A stretch of 64,000 bases of DNA, from contig NZ_BJYX01000011.1 in assembly GCF_007991735.1 (NCBI RefSeq), positions 1 through 64,000 on the forward strand, read 5' to 3'. The notes under the pieces were generated by a model, which saw nothing but the letters and a program-made list of their open reading frames with translations, searched no databases and was not told where the DNA came from. The stretch is from Terrabacter aerolatus (GTDB lineage Bacteria; Actinomycetota; Actinomycetes; Actinomycetales; Dermatophilaceae). Below, in pieces: positions 25,648 to 36,370 of this stretch (the first letter of the stretch is position 1; every line of letters starts with the position of its first letter). A program made the position numbers and the translations under genes.

Positions 25648-25749
25648 TCCGGTGGCGTCCTGCTCACGTCAGGGCAGGCCCCGGCTCCGTCTCGCATGCC
25701 AGACGATTCCCGGCCTCGACCCCTGCTCACCGCACCCGTGCCCGCGCTC

Positions 25750-25755
25750 TAGGCT
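25750..25755 (+). promoter_or_regulatory. -10 box of leaderless pdxT
   Basis: TAGGCT with six bases (GGGTCG) to the GTG at 25762. The same hexamer stands before the MBL-hydrolase and pgsA genes. Confidence 0.6.
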
Positions 25756-25761
25756 GGGTCG

Positions 25762-26469
25762 GTGAGCACCACCAGCACCCTGACCCTGCCCCGAATCGGC
25801 GTCCTCGCCGTCCAGGGCGACGTCCGCGAGCACCTCGCGGCCCTGACCGCCCTCGGCGCGGAGGCGGTGACGGTCCGACGTCCGGACGAGGTCGAGCAGG
25901 TCGACGGTCTCGTGATCCCCGGCGGCGAGTCGACGGTGATGGACAAGCTGGTCCGTGCCTTCGACCTGCGCGAGCCCCTCGTGCGCCGCATCGCCGAGGG
26001 ACTGCCCGTCTACGGCTCCTGCGCGGGCATGATCATGCTCGCCGACCGCATCGCGGACGGCCGACCCGACCAGCAGACCCTCGGCGGCCTCGACATCACG
26101 GTGCGGCGCAACGCCTTCGGCCGCCAGGTCGACTCCTTCGAGCAGGACCTCGACTACGCCTGGAGCGACCCAGCCGTCTCCGGGACGACCGGACCGACCG
26201 GGAGGACCGGCCCCGTGCACGCCGTCTTCATCCGCGCGCCGTGGGTCGAGCAGGCCGGTCCTGCCGTCCAGGTGCTCGCCCGCGTCGGCGAGGGCCCCGC
26301 CGCCGGTAAGATCGTCGCGGTCCGGCAGGGCAACCTCATGGCCACGTCCTTCCACCCGGAGGTGGGGGCCGACCGCCGGATCCACGCCGAGTTCGTCTCG
26401 ATCGTCAGAGAGCACCGACTCCAGCAGTCGGGCGCACGCCAGTCACCGGAACGCGAGGACACTGCATGA
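25762..26469 (+). CDS. pdxT: pyridoxal 5'-phosphate synthase glutaminase subunit PdxT
   Basis: 235 aa, class I glutamine amidotransferase that feeds ammonia to PdxS. GGEST is the oxyanion region, the nucleophile cysteine is in YGSCAGM, and the His/Glu of the triad are in SFHPEV. An insertion of about 15 residues rich in Gly, Thr and Pro (near residue 140) lengthens a surface loop, which explains the size above the usual 190-200 aa. Its stop overlaps yebC (ATGA), the order seen in many actinobacteria. Confidence 0.95.
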   Translation: MSTTSTLTLPRIGVLAVQGDVREHLAALTALGAEAVTVRRPDEVEQVDGLVIPGGESTVMDKLVRAFDLREPLVRRIAEGLPVYGSCAGMIMLADRIADGRPDQQTLGGLDITVRRNAFGRQVDSFEQDLDYAWSDPAVSGTTGPTGRTGPVHAVFIRAPWVEQAGPAVQVLARVGEGPAAGKIVAVRQGNLMATSFHPEVGADRRIHAEFVSIVREHRLQQSGARQSPEREDTA

Positions 26470-27227
26470 GCGGCCACTCCAAATGGGCCACCACGAAGCA
26501 CCAGAAGGCGGCCAAGGACGCCAAGCGCGGCAAGCTCTTCGCCAAGCTCATCAAGAACATCGAGGTCGCGGCCCGTCAGGGCGGCGCCGACCCCGCCGGC
26601 AACCCGACGCTCTACGACGCCATCCAGAAGGCGAAGAAGACCTCGGTGCCCAACGACAACATCGACCGAGCGGTCAAGCGTGCCTCGGGGGCCGAGGCGG
26701 GCGCGGCCGACTGGCAGACGATCATGTACGAGGGATACGCGCCCAACGGTGTCGCCGTGCTCATCGAGTGCCTCACCGACAACCGCAACCGTGCCGCCGC
26801 GGAGGTGCGCACCGCGCTGACCCGCAACGGCGGCCAGCTGGCCGACCCCGGTTCGGTCTCGTACGTCTTCAACCGCAAGGGTGTCGTGACCGTCCTCAAG
26901 GAGGCCGGCACCGAGGACGACATCCTCGAGGTCGTCCTCGAGGCGGGCGCCGAGGAGGTCAACGACAACGGCGACACGTGGGAGATCATCTCCGAGGCCA
27001 CCGACTTCGTCGCGGTCCGCAAGGCGATCCAGGACGCCGGCATCGACTACGAGTCGGCCGAGGCGTCGTTCGTGCCGAACCTCCAGGTGCCCCTCGACCT
27101 CGACGGGGCGCGGAAGATGATCCGCGTCATCGAGGCCCTCGAGGACAGCGACGACGTGCAGAACGTCTTCGCCAACGGCGACATCCCCGACGACGTGCTC
27201 GCGCAGCTCGACGACGACGAGGACTGA
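26466..27227 (+). CDS. YebC/TACO1-family protein
   Basis: 253 aa. Starts with the family hallmark [20 protein letters not shown] and has the usual three-domain length. YebC proteins are annotated as transcriptional regulators; related members have been linked to translation of proline-rich sequences. Here it sits between pdxT and ruvC, the standard genomic place, and ends in a strong terminator. Confidence 0.95.
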   Translation: MSGHSKWATTKHQKAAKDAKRGKLFAKLIKNIEVAARQGGADPAGNPTLYDAIQKAKKTSVPNDNIDRAVKRASGAEAGAADWQTIMYEGYAPNGVAVLIECLTDNRNRAAAEVRTALTRNGGQLADPGSVSYVFNRKGVVTVLKEAGTEDDILEVVLEAGAEEVNDNGDTWEIISEATDFVAVRKAIQDAGIDYESAEASFVPNLQVPLDLDGARKMIRVIEALEDSDDVQNVFANGDIPDDVLAQLDDDED

Positions 27228-27243
27228 GCCGGCCCTCGACCGC

Positions 27244-27285
27244 AGCACGGGAGGCACGCCGGGACCGGCGTGCCTCCCGTGCTTT
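27244..27285 (+). terminator. intrinsic terminator after yebC
   Basis: A perfect 19-bp stem (27244-27262 with 27265-27283; arm begins AGCACGGGAGG) followed by TTT. The most classical intrinsic terminator in the window. It separates pdxT-yebC from ruvC. Confidence 0.85.
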
Positions 27286-27360
27286 CGGGGGAGCGCGGTT
27301 AGCGTGGTCCCGAACACCTGTTCGGATCGCCCGTCCCGCCCACAGACCTGGAGGTATGCC

Positions 27361-28032
27361 GTGCGCGTCCTCGCGGTCGACCCCGGGCTCACGCGCTGTG
27401 GCGTCGGCGTCGTCGACGGGGTTCCGGGGCGCAAGCTCGCCCTCGTCGACGTGGGCGTCATCCGCACGCCGTCCACCGATCCCACCCCGCGACGCCTCGT
27501 CGCGGTCGAGGACGAGATGCGCCAGTGGTTCGCCCGGCACCGGCCCGAGGCGGTCGCGATCGAGCGCGTCTTCGCCGACACCAACGTCTCGACCGTCATG
27601 GGCACCGCGCAGGTGACCGGCATCGTCATGATCATCGCGGAGCGGCTCGGGTTGCCCGTCACGCTGCACACGCCCACCGAGGTCAAGGCCGCGGTCAGCG
27701 GCAGCGGTCGGGCCGACAAGGCGCAGGTCACCACCATGGTCACGCGCCTGCTCGGGCTCGACACGCCCCCGAAGCCGGCCGACGCCGCCGACGCGCTCGC
27801 GCTCGCGATCTGCCACGTGTGGCGTGGCGGCACGCAGAACCGGCTCGAGGAGGCACGGCTCGAGGTCATGGCCCGCACCGGGAACCGGGGGAGCGGCATA
27901 CCCCGTCGTGTCCCGCCCGGAGCCATGCCGCCCGTGCAGCGCCTGCGGGCCGTGTCCACCCAGACCTCCAGGGCCGCCCGGCCCACCCCGTCCGACCGCA
28001 CCCCACCGCACTCTGGAGCCTCGCCCCGATGA
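27361..28032 (+). CDS. ruvC: Holliday junction endonuclease RuvC
   Basis: 223 aa. It resolves Holliday junctions with RuvAB. Acidic catalytic residues are in AVDPGL (start), AIERVF (middle) and DAADALA (end). The C-terminal 50 residues are a Pro/Arg/Thr-rich extension absent from shorter RuvC proteins. The GTG start follows GGAGG, and the GTATGCCG motif (27354-27361) fills the space between the ribosome site and the start and includes the G of GTG. The stop overlaps ruvA. Confidence 0.94.
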   Translation: MRVLAVDPGLTRCGVGVVDGVPGRKLALVDVGVIRTPSTDPTPRRLVAVEDEMRQWFARHRPEAVAIERVFADTNVSTVMGTAQVTGIVMIIAERLGLPVTLHTPTEVKAAVSGSGRADKAQVTTMVTRLLGLDTPPKPADAADALALAICHVWRGGTQNRLEEARLEVMARTGNRGSGIPRRVPPGAMPPVQRLRAVSTQTSRAARPTPSDRTPPHSGASPR

Positions 28033-28631
28033 TCGCCTCGCTCTCCGGCACCGTCCTCAAGGTCGGCCTCGACTCCGTCGTCGTCGGCGTGGGAGGCGTC
28101 GGCATGCTCGTCCACACGACGCCCGCGACCGCCACGTCGGTGCGACTCGGACAGCCCACCGAGCTCGCCACCAGCCTCGTCGTGCGCGAGGACTCGCTGA
28201 CGCTCTACGGCTTCGCCACCGACGACGAGAAGCACGTCTTCGAGACGGTCCAGACCGTCTCCGGCGTCGGGCCCCGCCTCGCGCTCGCGGTGCTCGCGGT
28301 GCACTCGCCCGACGCGGTGCGCATCGCGCTCGGCACGGGCGACCTCGTGGCGCTGACCAAGGTCCCGGGCATCGGCAAGAAGGGCGCCGAACGCATGGTG
28401 CTCGAGCTCAAGGACAAGCTCGGCGCGCTGCCGGGCTCGGCCGGCCAGGCCGAGGCCGTGCACCTCGACACCGGCGAGGCCTGGCGCGAGCAGGTCCGCG
28501 AGGCCCTCGTCGGCCTCGGCTGGACGGCGCGCCAGGCCGACGACGCGCTCGACAAGGTGGCGCCGCTCGCCGCCGACGGCGCGGGCGTCTCCGCCCTGCT
28601 GCGCGCGGCCCTGCAGGAGCTCGGACGATGA
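28029..28631 (+). CDS. ruvA: Holliday junction helicase subunit RuvA
   Basis: 200 aa. OB-fold (1-65), two helix-hairpin-helix elements ([28 protein letters not shown]) and the C-terminal RuvB-binding domain (about 150-200). It binds four-way junctions as a tetramer and loads RuvB. ATGA overlaps at both ends keep ruvC, ruvA and ruvB in one translational unit. Confidence 0.96.
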   Translation: MIASLSGTVLKVGLDSVVVGVGGVGMLVHTTPATATSVRLGQPTELATSLVVREDSLTLYGFATDDEKHVFETVQTVSGVGPRLALAVLAVHSPDAVRIALGTGDLVALTKVPGIGKKGAERMVLELKDKLGALPGSAGQAEAVHLDTGEAWREQVREALVGLGWTARQADDALDKVAPLAADGAGVSALLRAALQELGR

Positions 28632-29752
28632 GCGTCGACCGTCCGTGGGAGATCGAGCAGGTCCCCGACGTCTGGGACGACGGCTCCTTCGACGCGACCG
28701 CGCGCATCGTCGACGCCGCCGGTGACACCGACGAGCGGCAGGTCGAGGCAGCCCTGCGACCCAAGCGGCTCGAGGACTTCCCGGGCCAGACACGGGTGCG
28801 CGACCAGCTCGGTCTCGTCCTCCAGGCGGCCAAGCGCCGCGGCACCCCGCCCGACCACGTCCTCCTCTCGGGACCACCCGGGCTGGGCAAGACGACCCTC
28901 GCGATGATCGTGGCCGGCGAGCTCGAGCAGCCCATCCGCATCACCTCGGGGCCGGCCATCCAGCACGCCGGCGACCTCGCCTCGGTCCTGTCCTCGCTCG
29001 CCGAGGGCGAGGTGCTCTTCCTCGACGAGATCCACCGCATGTCCCGGTCGGCAGAGGAGATGCTCTACCTCGCCATGGAGGACTTCCGGGTCGACGTCAT
29101 CATCGGCAAGGGGCCGGGCGCCACCGCGATCCCGCTGGAGCTGCCACCGTTCACGGTGGTCGGTGCCACGACGCGGGCGGGACTGCTGCCGGCACCGTTG
29201 CGCGACCGGTTCGGCTTCACCGGGCACCTCGACTACTACGCCGCGGCCGACCTCGTGACGATCCTGCACCGGTCCGCCCGGCTGCTCGGGCTCGAGGCCG
29301 ACGAGGACGGCATCCGCGAGATCGCGCTGCGCTCGCGCGGCACGCCCCGCATCGCCAACCGCCTGCTGCGGCGCGTGCGCGACTGGGCCCAGGTCCACGG
29401 CGAGGACCGCGTGACCCACACGGCGGCACGGCAGGCCCTCGAGCTGTTCGACGTCGACGAGCGCGGCCTCGACCGGCTCGACCGTGCCGTCCTCGAGGCG
29501 CTGTGCCGCCGGTTCAACGGGGGACCGGTGGGGCTCTCCACGCTGGCCGTGGCCGTGGGCGAGGAGCCCGACACCGTCGAGACGGTCGCCGAGCCCTACC
29601 TCGTGCGCGAGGGCTTCATGGTGCGAACCCCGCGCGGCCGCGCCGCGTCGGGGCTCGCGTGGGAGCACCTCGGGCTCGTCCCGCCCGTCGAGGCGCAGTC
29701 GCTGTGGACCGCCACGCTGCCGATCGACGAGGCCGGCGGCGCCCGTTTCTAG
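28628..29752 (+). CDS. ruvB: Holliday junction branch-migration ATPase RuvB
   Basis: 374 aa AAA+ motor. Walker A is GPPGLGKTT, Walker B LFLDEIH, sensor 1 GATTRAG, and the arginine finger lies in LRDRFGF; a winged-helix DNA-binding domain ends the protein. The first 35 residues are an acidic extension common in actinobacteria. Confidence 0.97.
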   Translation: MSVDRPWEIEQVPDVWDDGSFDATARIVDAAGDTDERQVEAALRPKRLEDFPGQTRVRDQLGLVLQAAKRRGTPPDHVLLSGPPGLGKTTLAMIVAGELEQPIRITSGPAIQHAGDLASVLSSLAEGEVLFLDEIHRMSRSAEEMLYLAMEDFRVDVIIGKGPGATAIPLELPPFTVVGATTRAGLLPAPLRDRFGFTGHLDYYAAADLVTILHRSARLLGLEADEDGIREIALRSRGTPRIANRLLRRVRDWAQVHGEDRVTHTAARQALELFDVDERGLDRLDRAVLEALCRRFNGGPVGLSTLAVAVGEEPDTVETVAEPYLVREGFMVRTPRGRAASGLAWEHLGLVPPVEAQSLWTATLPIDEAGGARF

Positions 29753-29833
29753 GCCTGTCGCGACTCAACCCCCGGGGCGCCCGAGCGCGACCAAAACGTG
29801 ACCCGCACCCGTTGCGCCACGGCCCGATCCGGT

Positions 29834-29862
29834 CTGACAAACTGCACCGGCGCACGTAGACT
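29834..29862 (+). promoter_or_regulatory. promoter of the yajC-secD-secF operon
   Basis: CTGACA (29834-29839), a 17-base spacer, then TAGACT (29857-29862). This gives a leader of about 125 bases before yajC. A good vegetative promoter; I see no obvious structured element in the leader. Confidence 0.6.
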
Positions 29863-29994
29863 CCTGCGGGCACCATCGCCGCTGCCGCGGCACCATCCGG
29901 TGCCCTCGGTCGTTGACGCGACATCCGCCCACCCGATCGAGGGTGTGGCGCGTGTGTGCACCGACCGGACGAAGACACGAAGGACTGAGCTGAC

Positions 29995-30357
29995 ATGAAC
30001 AACAACGGGACCTTCTCGTTGCTGATTTTCGCCCTGCCCATCCTGCTGCTGGGTTGGCTGTTCTTCACCCAGAACAAGCGGATGAAGCAGATGCGCGACT
30101 TCAGCTCGGCGCTCAACGTCGGGGACCGCATCGTCACGTCCTCGGGCATCTACGGCACGGTCAAGCACCTCGACGACGCGAGCGCGTGGCTCGAGATCGC
30201 CGAGGGGACGACGATCCGCGTGGACCGCCGCGCCATCGCGATGAAGCAGGCCGACGAGACGCCGGTCGGCGGCATCCCCGACGCCACGCCGGCCACCGAC
30301 GTCGCGTCCGACGACGCTCCGGGCAGCACGCCCGGCTCCCAGCAGAACGGTCAGTGA
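29995..30357 (+). CDS. yajC: Sec translocon accessory protein YajC
   Basis: 120 aa. One N-terminal transmembrane helix (about 8-26), then the YajC core (QNKRMKQMRDF, NVGDRIVTSSGIYGTV) and an acidic, Pro/Ala-rich tail. It joins SecDF in the holo-translocon. secD starts seven bases after the stop. Confidence 0.93.
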   Translation: MNNNGTFSLLIFALPILLLGWLFFTQNKRMKQMRDFSSALNVGDRIVTSSGIYGTVKHLDDASAWLEIAEGTTIRVDRRAIAMKQADETPVGGIPDATPATDVASDDAPGSTPGSQQNGQ

Positions 30358-30364
30358 GGGTTTC

Positions 30365-32281
30365 GTGGCACGCAGCTCCACCAAGAAGTCGGCGAGACGC
30401 AGCCTCCTGGCGCTCATCGTCGTCATCCTCGGCCTCAGCGCCCTGGCAGCAGGTCTGACGAAGTGGGGCGACGGGTCATTGACCCCGCGCCTCGGACTCG
30501 ACCTCGAGGGCGGCACGGAGCTCGTGCTCCAGCCCCAGCTCACCGGCACCGAGACGATCAGCGAGGGCCAGGTCAACCGCGCGGTCGACATCATCCGGCA
30601 GCGCATCGACGCCAACGGTGTCTCCGAGGCGGAGATCACGACCCAAGGTGGCCGCAGCATCGTCGTCTCCATCCCGGGACAGCCCACGGCCGAGCAGCTC
30701 GACGCGCTGAAGAAGCCGTCGCAGCTGCGCTTCCGGGCGGTCTACGTCCAGGCGCTCGACCCCAACGCCTCGCAGGCCAACCCCGGCGCCACGCCCTCGG
30801 GCACCGCCACCGGCACGGCCACGCCGTCCGGCACGGCGACCGGCACCGGCACGCCCACCGCGACCGGCACCGCGACCCCGTCGACGTCGAGCACCGCCCA
30901 GAACGGCGCCGTTCCCGACGCCCTGCGCGCCGCGACCACCCCGGCCACGCCCACGGGGAGCGCCACGACGCCGGCCGCCGGCGCGACCACCCCGGCACCC
31001 GCCGCCACGACGCCCGCACCGGCGCCCACGGCCGCGCAGACCGAGGCCGCGATCAAGGCACAGGCGAGCACGGGTCTCGTCGGCCTGGGCTGGGACAAGG
31101 CGAAGGCCGACGCGGCCGCCGCCAAGGTGGCCAAGGACTACACGGCCCTCAACTGCTCCAAGGCCGGCGCCATCGACGCCATCGCGGACGACCCGGCCCT
31201 GCCGCTCGCCACGTGCGGCGAGGACCGCGTCACCAAGTACGTCCTCGGCCCGAGCGAGATCGACGGCAGCGAGATCGCCGACGCCACGAGCGGCTACCAG
31301 CCCGGCCCCAACGGCCAGCCCACCTCGATCGTCGAGGTCGCCCTGTCGTTCAAGGACGCCGGCAAGGCCAAGTTCGCCGCGGTGACCAAGCGTCTCTACG
31401 GCCTGCAGTCGCAGCCGCCGCTCGACCAGTTCGCCGTCGTGCTCGACAAGGCCGTCATCACGGCGCCGCAGGCCCGAGCCGTCATCACCGACGGACGCGC
31501 CTCGATCACCGGCTCGTTCACCATCGACTCGGCCAAGCAGCTCGCCGAGCAGCTGAAGTTCGGCGCGCTGCCGATCTCCTTCGCCCTGCAGACGCAGGAC
31601 AACATCACCCCCCAGCTCGGCAAGGAGCAGCTGCGCATCGGTCTGCTCGCCGGCCTCATCGGGCTGCTGCTCGTCGTCATCTACTCCCTGATCCAGTACC
31701 GCGCGCTCGGGTTCGTCACGGTCGCCTCGCTCGTCGTCGCGTCCGTCATCACCTACCTCGCGGTCACGGTGCTCGGGACCACCCACGGCTTCCGCCTCAC
31801 CATGGCGGGGGTCACGGGTCTCATCGTGGCGATCGGTGTCACCGCCGACAGCTTCATCGTCTACTTCGAGCGCATCCGCGACGAGGTGCGTGACGGTCGA
31901 CCCCTCGTCGCCGCCGTCGAGACGGGCTGGAAGCGGGCGCGCCGCACGATCATCGCGGCCGACGCCGTCAACTTCATCGCGGCCGGCGTGCTCTACTTCC
32001 TGGCCTCGAGCAACGTCCGCGGCTTCGCCTTCACCCTCGGCCTGACGACCCTCATCGACCTGCTCGTCGTCATGCTCTTCACGCACCCGATGGTGCAGCT
32101 GCTCGCCCGCACCGAGTTCTTCGGCAACGGACACAAGTGGTCCGGTCTCGACCCGCAGCGCCTCGGCGCCAAGGAGTCGGTCCGCTACCGCGGTCGCGGC
32201 CAGTTCGGGGCACCCGGCGCGCAGCGCCCGCCCGCCACCGTGGGCTCGGCCCGCATCGCCGATGGGAAGGCCCAGGCATGA
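30365..32281 (+). CDS. secD: protein translocase subunit SecD with low-complexity insert
   Basis: 638 aa. TM1 near the N-terminus, the periplasmic P1 region (RLGLDLEGGTELVL, IIRQRIDANGVSEAEI), then five C-terminal helices with the SecD family signature (GVTGLIVAIGVTADSFIVYFER). SecDF uses the proton gradient to complete export. About residues 139-221 are almost pure Thr/Ala/Pro/Gly, built from repeats of GGCACCGCGAC-like DNA, and insert into the extracellular domain. GTG start; stop overlaps secF. Confidence 0.95.
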   Translation: MARSSTKKSARRSLLALIVVILGLSALAAGLTKWGDGSLTPRLGLDLEGGTELVLQPQLTGTETISEGQVNRAVDIIRQRIDANGVSEAEITTQGGRSIVVSIPGQPTAEQLDALKKPSQLRFRAVYVQALDPNASQANPGATPSGTATGTATPSGTATGTGTPTATGTATPSTSSTAQNGAVPDALRAATTPATPTGSATTPAAGATTPAPAATTPAPAPTAAQTEAAIKAQASTGLVGLGWDKAKADAAAAKVAKDYTALNCSKAGAIDAIADDPALPLATCGEDRVTKYVLGPSEIDGSEIADATSGYQPGPNGQPTSIVEVALSFKDAGKAKFAAVTKRLYGLQSQPPLDQFAVVLDKAVITAPQARAVITDGRASITGSFTIDSAKQLAEQLKFGALPISFALQTQDNITPQLGKEQLRIGLLAGLIGLLLVVIYSLIQYRALGFVTVASLVVASVITYLAVTVLGTTHGFRLTMAGVTGLIVAIGVTADSFIVYFERIRDEVRDGRPLVAAVETGWKRARRTIIAADAVNFIAAGVLYFLASSNVRGFAFTLGLTTLIDLLVVMLFTHPMVQLLARTEFFGNGHKWSGLDPQRLGAKESVRYRGRGQFGAPGAQRPPATVGSARIADGKAQA

Positions 32282-33438
32282 TCAACTTCGCCCAGGTCGG
32301 CAACGACCTCTACACCGGCAAGCGCTCGATCGACTTCATCAAGCGCCAGAAGACGTGGTACGCCCTGTCGGCCGTGCTCATCGCCCTCGCCCTCGTCGGC
32401 ATCTTCGTCAAGGGCCTGAACTTCGGCATCGAGTTCAGCGGCGGCTCGGAGTTCCGCGTCCAGGGCGTGACGAACAGCCAGGGCTACGAGGAGAAGGCGC
32501 AGGCCGCCATCTCCAAGTCCGGCATCGAGGGCAACGTCATCTCGACGATCGTCGGCCAGGACACCGTCCGGGTGCAGTCCGAGGCCGCCTCGGACCGCAC
32601 CGACGAGGCGTCGGCCGCGCTGGCCCAGCAGTTCGGCGTCGACAAGAGCGCGGTCAGCGCCTCGCTCATCGGCCCCAGCTGGGGGCAGTCGGTCAGCCAG
32701 CAGGCGATCCGGGGCCTGATCGTCTTCCTCATCCTCGTCACCATCGTCATGGCCCTCTACTTCCGCACGTGGAAGATGGCCGTGTCCGGTCTCGTGGCGC
32801 TGCTGCACGACCTCGTCATCACGGTCGGCATCTACGCCCTCTTCGGGTTCGAGATCACGCCGTCGTCGATGATCGGCTTCCTGACGATCCTCGGCTACTC
32901 GCTCTACGACACCGTCGTCGTCTTCGACAAGGTGCGCGAGAACACGGCCGAGGCCTTCCGCACCAAGCGCATGACCTACTCCGCGGCGGCCAACCTCGCG
33001 GTCAACCAGACCCTGGTCCGCTCGATCAACACGACGGTCGTCGCGCTGCTGCCCATCGCGGCGGTGCTCTTCGTCGGCTTCACCCTGCTGGGTCCGGGCA
33101 CCCTGCTCGACCTCTCGCTGGCCCTGTTCATCGGCATCGCCGTCGGCGCCTACTCCTCGATCTTCATCGCGACGCCCCTGCTCGTCGACCTCCGTCGCAA
33201 CGAACCGGCCGTGCGTGAGCTGGCGAAGTACGTCGAGCGCCACGGCGCCAAGCCGCACGTCGCCGGACAGCAGGGATCGCCCGAGCCGGCCGTCGTCGGC
33301 GCCGACGCCACCGGGGCGGCCTCCGGCACTGCCGCCGTCTCGTCCGTGCCCAGCGAGGGCGGCGCCCGTCCCGTGCACAAGTACGCCCAGCCGGGTCCGC
33401 GCAACCAGCCGAAGCGCGCGCCGAAGTCTCGTCGCTGA
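32278..33438 (+). CDS. secF: protein translocase subunit SecF
   Basis: 386 aa, six helices. The start of the periplasmic part carries FGIEFSGGSEFRVQ, and the conserved cytoplasmic/TM signature is SLYDTVVVFDKVREN. The C-terminal 70 residues form a basic, disordered tail typical of actinobacterial SecF. The ATG overlaps the secD stop. Confidence 0.95.
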   Translation: MINFAQVGNDLYTGKRSIDFIKRQKTWYALSAVLIALALVGIFVKGLNFGIEFSGGSEFRVQGVTNSQGYEEKAQAAISKSGIEGNVISTIVGQDTVRVQSEAASDRTDEASAALAQQFGVDKSAVSASLIGPSWGQSVSQQAIRGLIVFLILVTIVMALYFRTWKMAVSGLVALLHDLVITVGIYALFGFEITPSSMIGFLTILGYSLYDTVVVFDKVRENTAEAFRTKRMTYSAAANLAVNQTLVRSINTTVVALLPIAAVLFVGFTLLGPGTLLDLSLALFIGIAVGAYSSIFIATPLLVDLRRNEPAVRELAKYVERHGAKPHVAGQQGSPEPAVVGADATGAASGTAAVSSVPSEGGARPVHKYAQPGPRNQPKRAPKSRR

Positions 33439-33477
33439 GCAGTCCCACACCGTACGTTCGACCCCCCAGGAGACGGC

Positions 33478-34002
33478 GTGAGCCAGATCAGTGACCTCGT
33501 CGCGAGCAAGCTGCGTGACATCCCGGACTTCCCGAAGCCCGGCGTCCTCTTCAAGGACTTCACGCCGCTCATCGCCGACGGCCCCGCCCTGGGGGAGCTG
33601 GTGCGCGACATCGCCCGGCGCTACGAGGGGCACATCGACGTCGTCGTCGGCATCGAGGCCCGTGGCTTCATCCTCGGGGCGGCGGTGGCCTACGAGCTGG
33701 GTCTCGGCATGGTCCCGGTCCGCAAGGCCGGCAAGCTGCCGGGGGAGACCCTCAAGGAGTCCTACGCCCTCGAGTACGGCACGGCCGAGATCGAGGTCCA
33801 CACCGACGCCTTCGAGCCCGGACAGCGCGTGCTCGTCCTCGACGACGTGCTCGCCACCGGCGGCACCGCGGAGGCCTGCGCCCAGCTCGTCGAGCGCGCC
33901 GGGGCGAAGGTCACCGCCATCGAGGTCGTCCTCGAGCTCGCCTTCCTCGAGGGACGCAAGCGTCTGGCCGACCGGCCGGTCAACGCCATCCTCACGCTGT
34001 GA
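33478..34002 (+). CDS. apt: adenine phosphoribosyltransferase
   Basis: 174 aa. It salvages adenine to AMP. The PRPP loop is VLVLDDVLATGGTA, with FPKPGVLFKD at the start and GIEARGF upstream. GTG start after AGGAGA. Between secF and rel, the common actinobacterial order (secD-secF-apt-rel). Confidence 0.94.
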   Translation: MSQISDLVASKLRDIPDFPKPGVLFKDFTPLIADGPALGELVRDIARRYEGHIDVVVGIEARGFILGAAVAYELGLGMVPVRKAGKLPGETLKESYALEYGTAEIEVHTDAFEPGQRVLVLDDVLATGGTAEACAQLVERAGAKVTAIEVVLELAFLEGRKRLADRPVNAILTL

Positions 34003-34018
34003 TCCCGGACGGACCGCC

Positions 34019-34024
34019 TAGACT
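34019..34024 (+). promoter_or_regulatory. -10 box of leaderless rel
   Basis: TAGACT ends six bases before the ATG at 34031. The same hexamer is used by the yajC promoter. Confidence 0.6.
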
Positions 34025-34030
34025 CTCTTC

Positions 34031-36316
34031 ATGAGCGAGGACGTCCACAACGAGCTGTCCACCCCGTCGCGGGTGCGCGCCCGTTTCGCGCGTTTCGGGG
34101 CCACGCGTCCGGCCGGGAACCCGGTCCTCGAGCCGCTCATGACAGCGGTCCGCCAGAACCACCCGAAGGCCGACCTGTCGGTCATCGAGCGGGCGTATGC
34201 CGTCGCCGAGCACGCGCACGAGGGCCAGATGCGCAAGAGCGGCGACGCCTACATCACGCACCCGCTCGCCGTGACGACGATCCTCGCCGAGCTGGGGATG
34301 ACACCCCCGACCCTCGCGGCCGCGCTGCTGCACGACACCGTCGAGGACACGGCATACAGCCTCGACGAGCTGCGGCGCGACTTCGGCGACGAGATCGCCA
34401 TGCTCGTCGACGGCGTCACCAAGCTCGACAAGGTGACCTACGGCGAGGCAGCCCAGGCCGAGACCGTGCGCAAGATGGTCATCGCCATGGCCCGCGACAT
34501 CCGGGTGCTCGTCATCAAGCTCGCCGACCGGCTGCACAACGCGCGGACGTGGCGCTACGTCAGCCCCGAGTCGGCCAAGCGCAAGGCCAACGAGACGCTC
34601 GAGATCTACGCGCCGCTCGCGCACCGCCTCGGCATGAACACCATCAAGTGGGAGCTCGAGGACCTCTCGTTCGCGACGCTCTACCCCAAGGTCTACGACG
34701 AGATCGTGCGTCTCGTGGCCGAGCGTGCGCCGGCGCGTGAGGAGTACCTCGCCGGGGTGCGCAGCCAGGTCACCGAGGACCTCACCGCGGCCAAGATCAA
34801 GGCCGTCGTCACCGGTCGCCCCAAGCACTACTACTCGGTGTACCAGAAGATGATCGTGCGCGGTCGCGACTTCGAGGAGATCTACGACCTCGTCGCGGTG
34901 CGCGTGCTCGTCGACACGGTGCGCGACTGCTACGCGGCGCTGGGCGCCCTTCACTCGCGGTGGAACCCGGTCCCCGGCCGGTTCAAGGACTACATCGCGA
35001 TGCCGAAGTTCAACATGTACCAGTCGCTGCACACGACCGTGATCGGTCCGCAGGGCAAGCCCGTCGAGATCCAGATCCGCACGCACACCATGCACCGACG
35101 CGCCGAGTACGGCGTGGCCGCCCACTGGAAGTACAAGGACCAGAGCAACGGCGGCGGACCTGCCCGACCCGGCGAGATCACGCCGCAGAACGACATGGCC
35201 TGGCTGCGCCAGCTGCTCGACTGGCAGCGCGAGACCGAGGACCCGGGCGAGTTCCTCGACTCGCTCCGCTTCGAGATGGGCAGCAGCGAGGTCTACGTCT
35301 TCACCCCGAAGGGCTCGGTCGTCGCCCTTCCCGTGGGCGGCACCCCCGTCGACTTCGCGTATGCCGTCCACACCGAGGTCGGGCACCACTGCATCGGCGC
35401 GCGCGTCAACGGCCGCCTCGTGCCCCTCGAGTCGACGCTCGAGAACGGCGACGTCGTCGAGGTGCTGACGTCCAAGGCCGACGGCGCGGGACCCTCGCGC
35501 GACTGGCTCCAGTTCGTCAAGAGCCCGCGGGCCCGCAACAAGATCAAGCAGTGGTTCTCCAAGGAGCGGCGCGAGGAGGCCGTCGAGGCCGGCAAGGACT
35601 CGATCGCCAAGGCGCTGCGCAAGCAGAACCTGCCCCTGCAGAGGCTGATGAGCCACGAGTCGATGACGGCCGTCGCGACCGACCTGCGCTACCAGGACAT
35701 CGAGGCGCTGTATGCCGCCGTGGGCGAGGGGCACGTCTCCGCGCAGCACGTCGTGGGCAAGGTCGTCGCCTCCATGGGCGGCGTCGACGGGGCGACCGAG
35801 GACCTCGCCGAGGCCACCGTCCCCACCCGGGCTGCGAGCCGCCGCAAGCCCGGTGACCCCGGCGTCGTCGTGGTCGGCACGGCCGACGTGTGGGTCAAGC
35901 TCGCCAAGTGCTGCACGCCCGTGCCGGGTGACCCCATCATCGGCTTCGTGACGCGCGGCAACGGCGTCTCGGTCCACCGGGTCGACTGCACGAACGCCGA
36001 CCAGCTGACGGCCAACCCGGAGCGCCTCATCGACGTCGAGTGGGCGCCGAGCTCGGCGAGCGTCTTCCTCGTCCAGCTGCAGGTCGAGGCGCTCGACCGC
36101 AACAGGCTGCTCAGTGACGTCACGCGCGTGCTGTCCGACCAGCACGTCAACATCCTGTCGGCGTCGGTCCAGACCTCGCGCGACCGGGTGGCCATCTCAC
36201 GCTTCACGTTCGAGATGGGCGACCCGGCCCACCTCGACCACGTCATCAAGGCGGTGCGCAAGATCGACGGCGTCTTCGACGTCTACCGCGTCAACGGCGG
36301 CAAGTCGACGATGTGA
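34031..36316 (+). CDS. rel: bifunctional (p)ppGpp synthetase/hydrolase Rel
   Basis: 761 aa. HD hydrolase domain (about 40-200, metal pair H101-D102 in LLHDTVEDT), synthetase domain (about 240-400, with YDLVAVRV and VEIQIRT), TGS (about 440-500, [12 protein letters not shown]), helical/zinc-finger region ([10 protein letters not shown]) and a C-terminal ACT domain. Both catalytic halves look intact, so it should both make and degrade the alarmone in the stringent response. A TAGACT box six bases upstream indicates a leaderless mRNA. Four GTATGCCG-family motifs lie in this one gene, the highest number in any gene here. Confidence 0.96.
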   Translation: MSEDVHNELSTPSRVRARFARFGATRPAGNPVLEPLMTAVRQNHPKADLSVIERAYAVAEHAHEGQMRKSGDAYITHPLAVTTILAELGMTPPTLAAALLHDTVEDTAYSLDELRRDFGDEIAMLVDGVTKLDKVTYGEAAQAETVRKMVIAMARDIRVLVIKLADRLHNARTWRYVSPESAKRKANETLEIYAPLAHRLGMNTIKWELEDLSFATLYPKVYDEIVRLVAERAPAREEYLAGVRSQVTEDLTAAKIKAVVTGRPKHYYSVYQKMIVRGRDFEEIYDLVAVRVLVDTVRDCYAALGALHSRWNPVPGRFKDYIAMPKFNMYQSLHTTVIGPQGKPVEIQIRTHTMHRRAEYGVAAHWKYKDQSNGGGPARPGEITPQNDMAWLRQLLDWQRETEDPGEFLDSLRFEMGSSEVYVFTPKGSVVALPVGGTPVDFAYAVHTEVGHHCIGARVNGRLVPLESTLENGDVVEVLTSKADGAGPSRDWLQFVKSPRARNKIKQWFSKERREEAVEAGKDSIAKALRKQNLPLQRLMSHESMTAVATDLRYQDIEALYAAVGEGHVSAQHVVGKVVASMGGVDGATEDLAEATVPTRAASRRKPGDPGVVVVGTADVWVKLAKCCTPVPGDPIIGFVTRGNGVSVHRVDCTNADQLTANPERLIDVEWAPSSASVFLVQLQVEALDRNRLLSDVTRVLSDQHVNILSASVQTSRDRVAISRFTFEMGDPAHLDHVIKAVRKIDGVFDVYRVNGGKSTM

Positions 36317-36370
36317 CTCGCCGGGGTGGCCCGCGCCCCCGTCGCCGCCCACCCCGCCCCGACTCCCATA

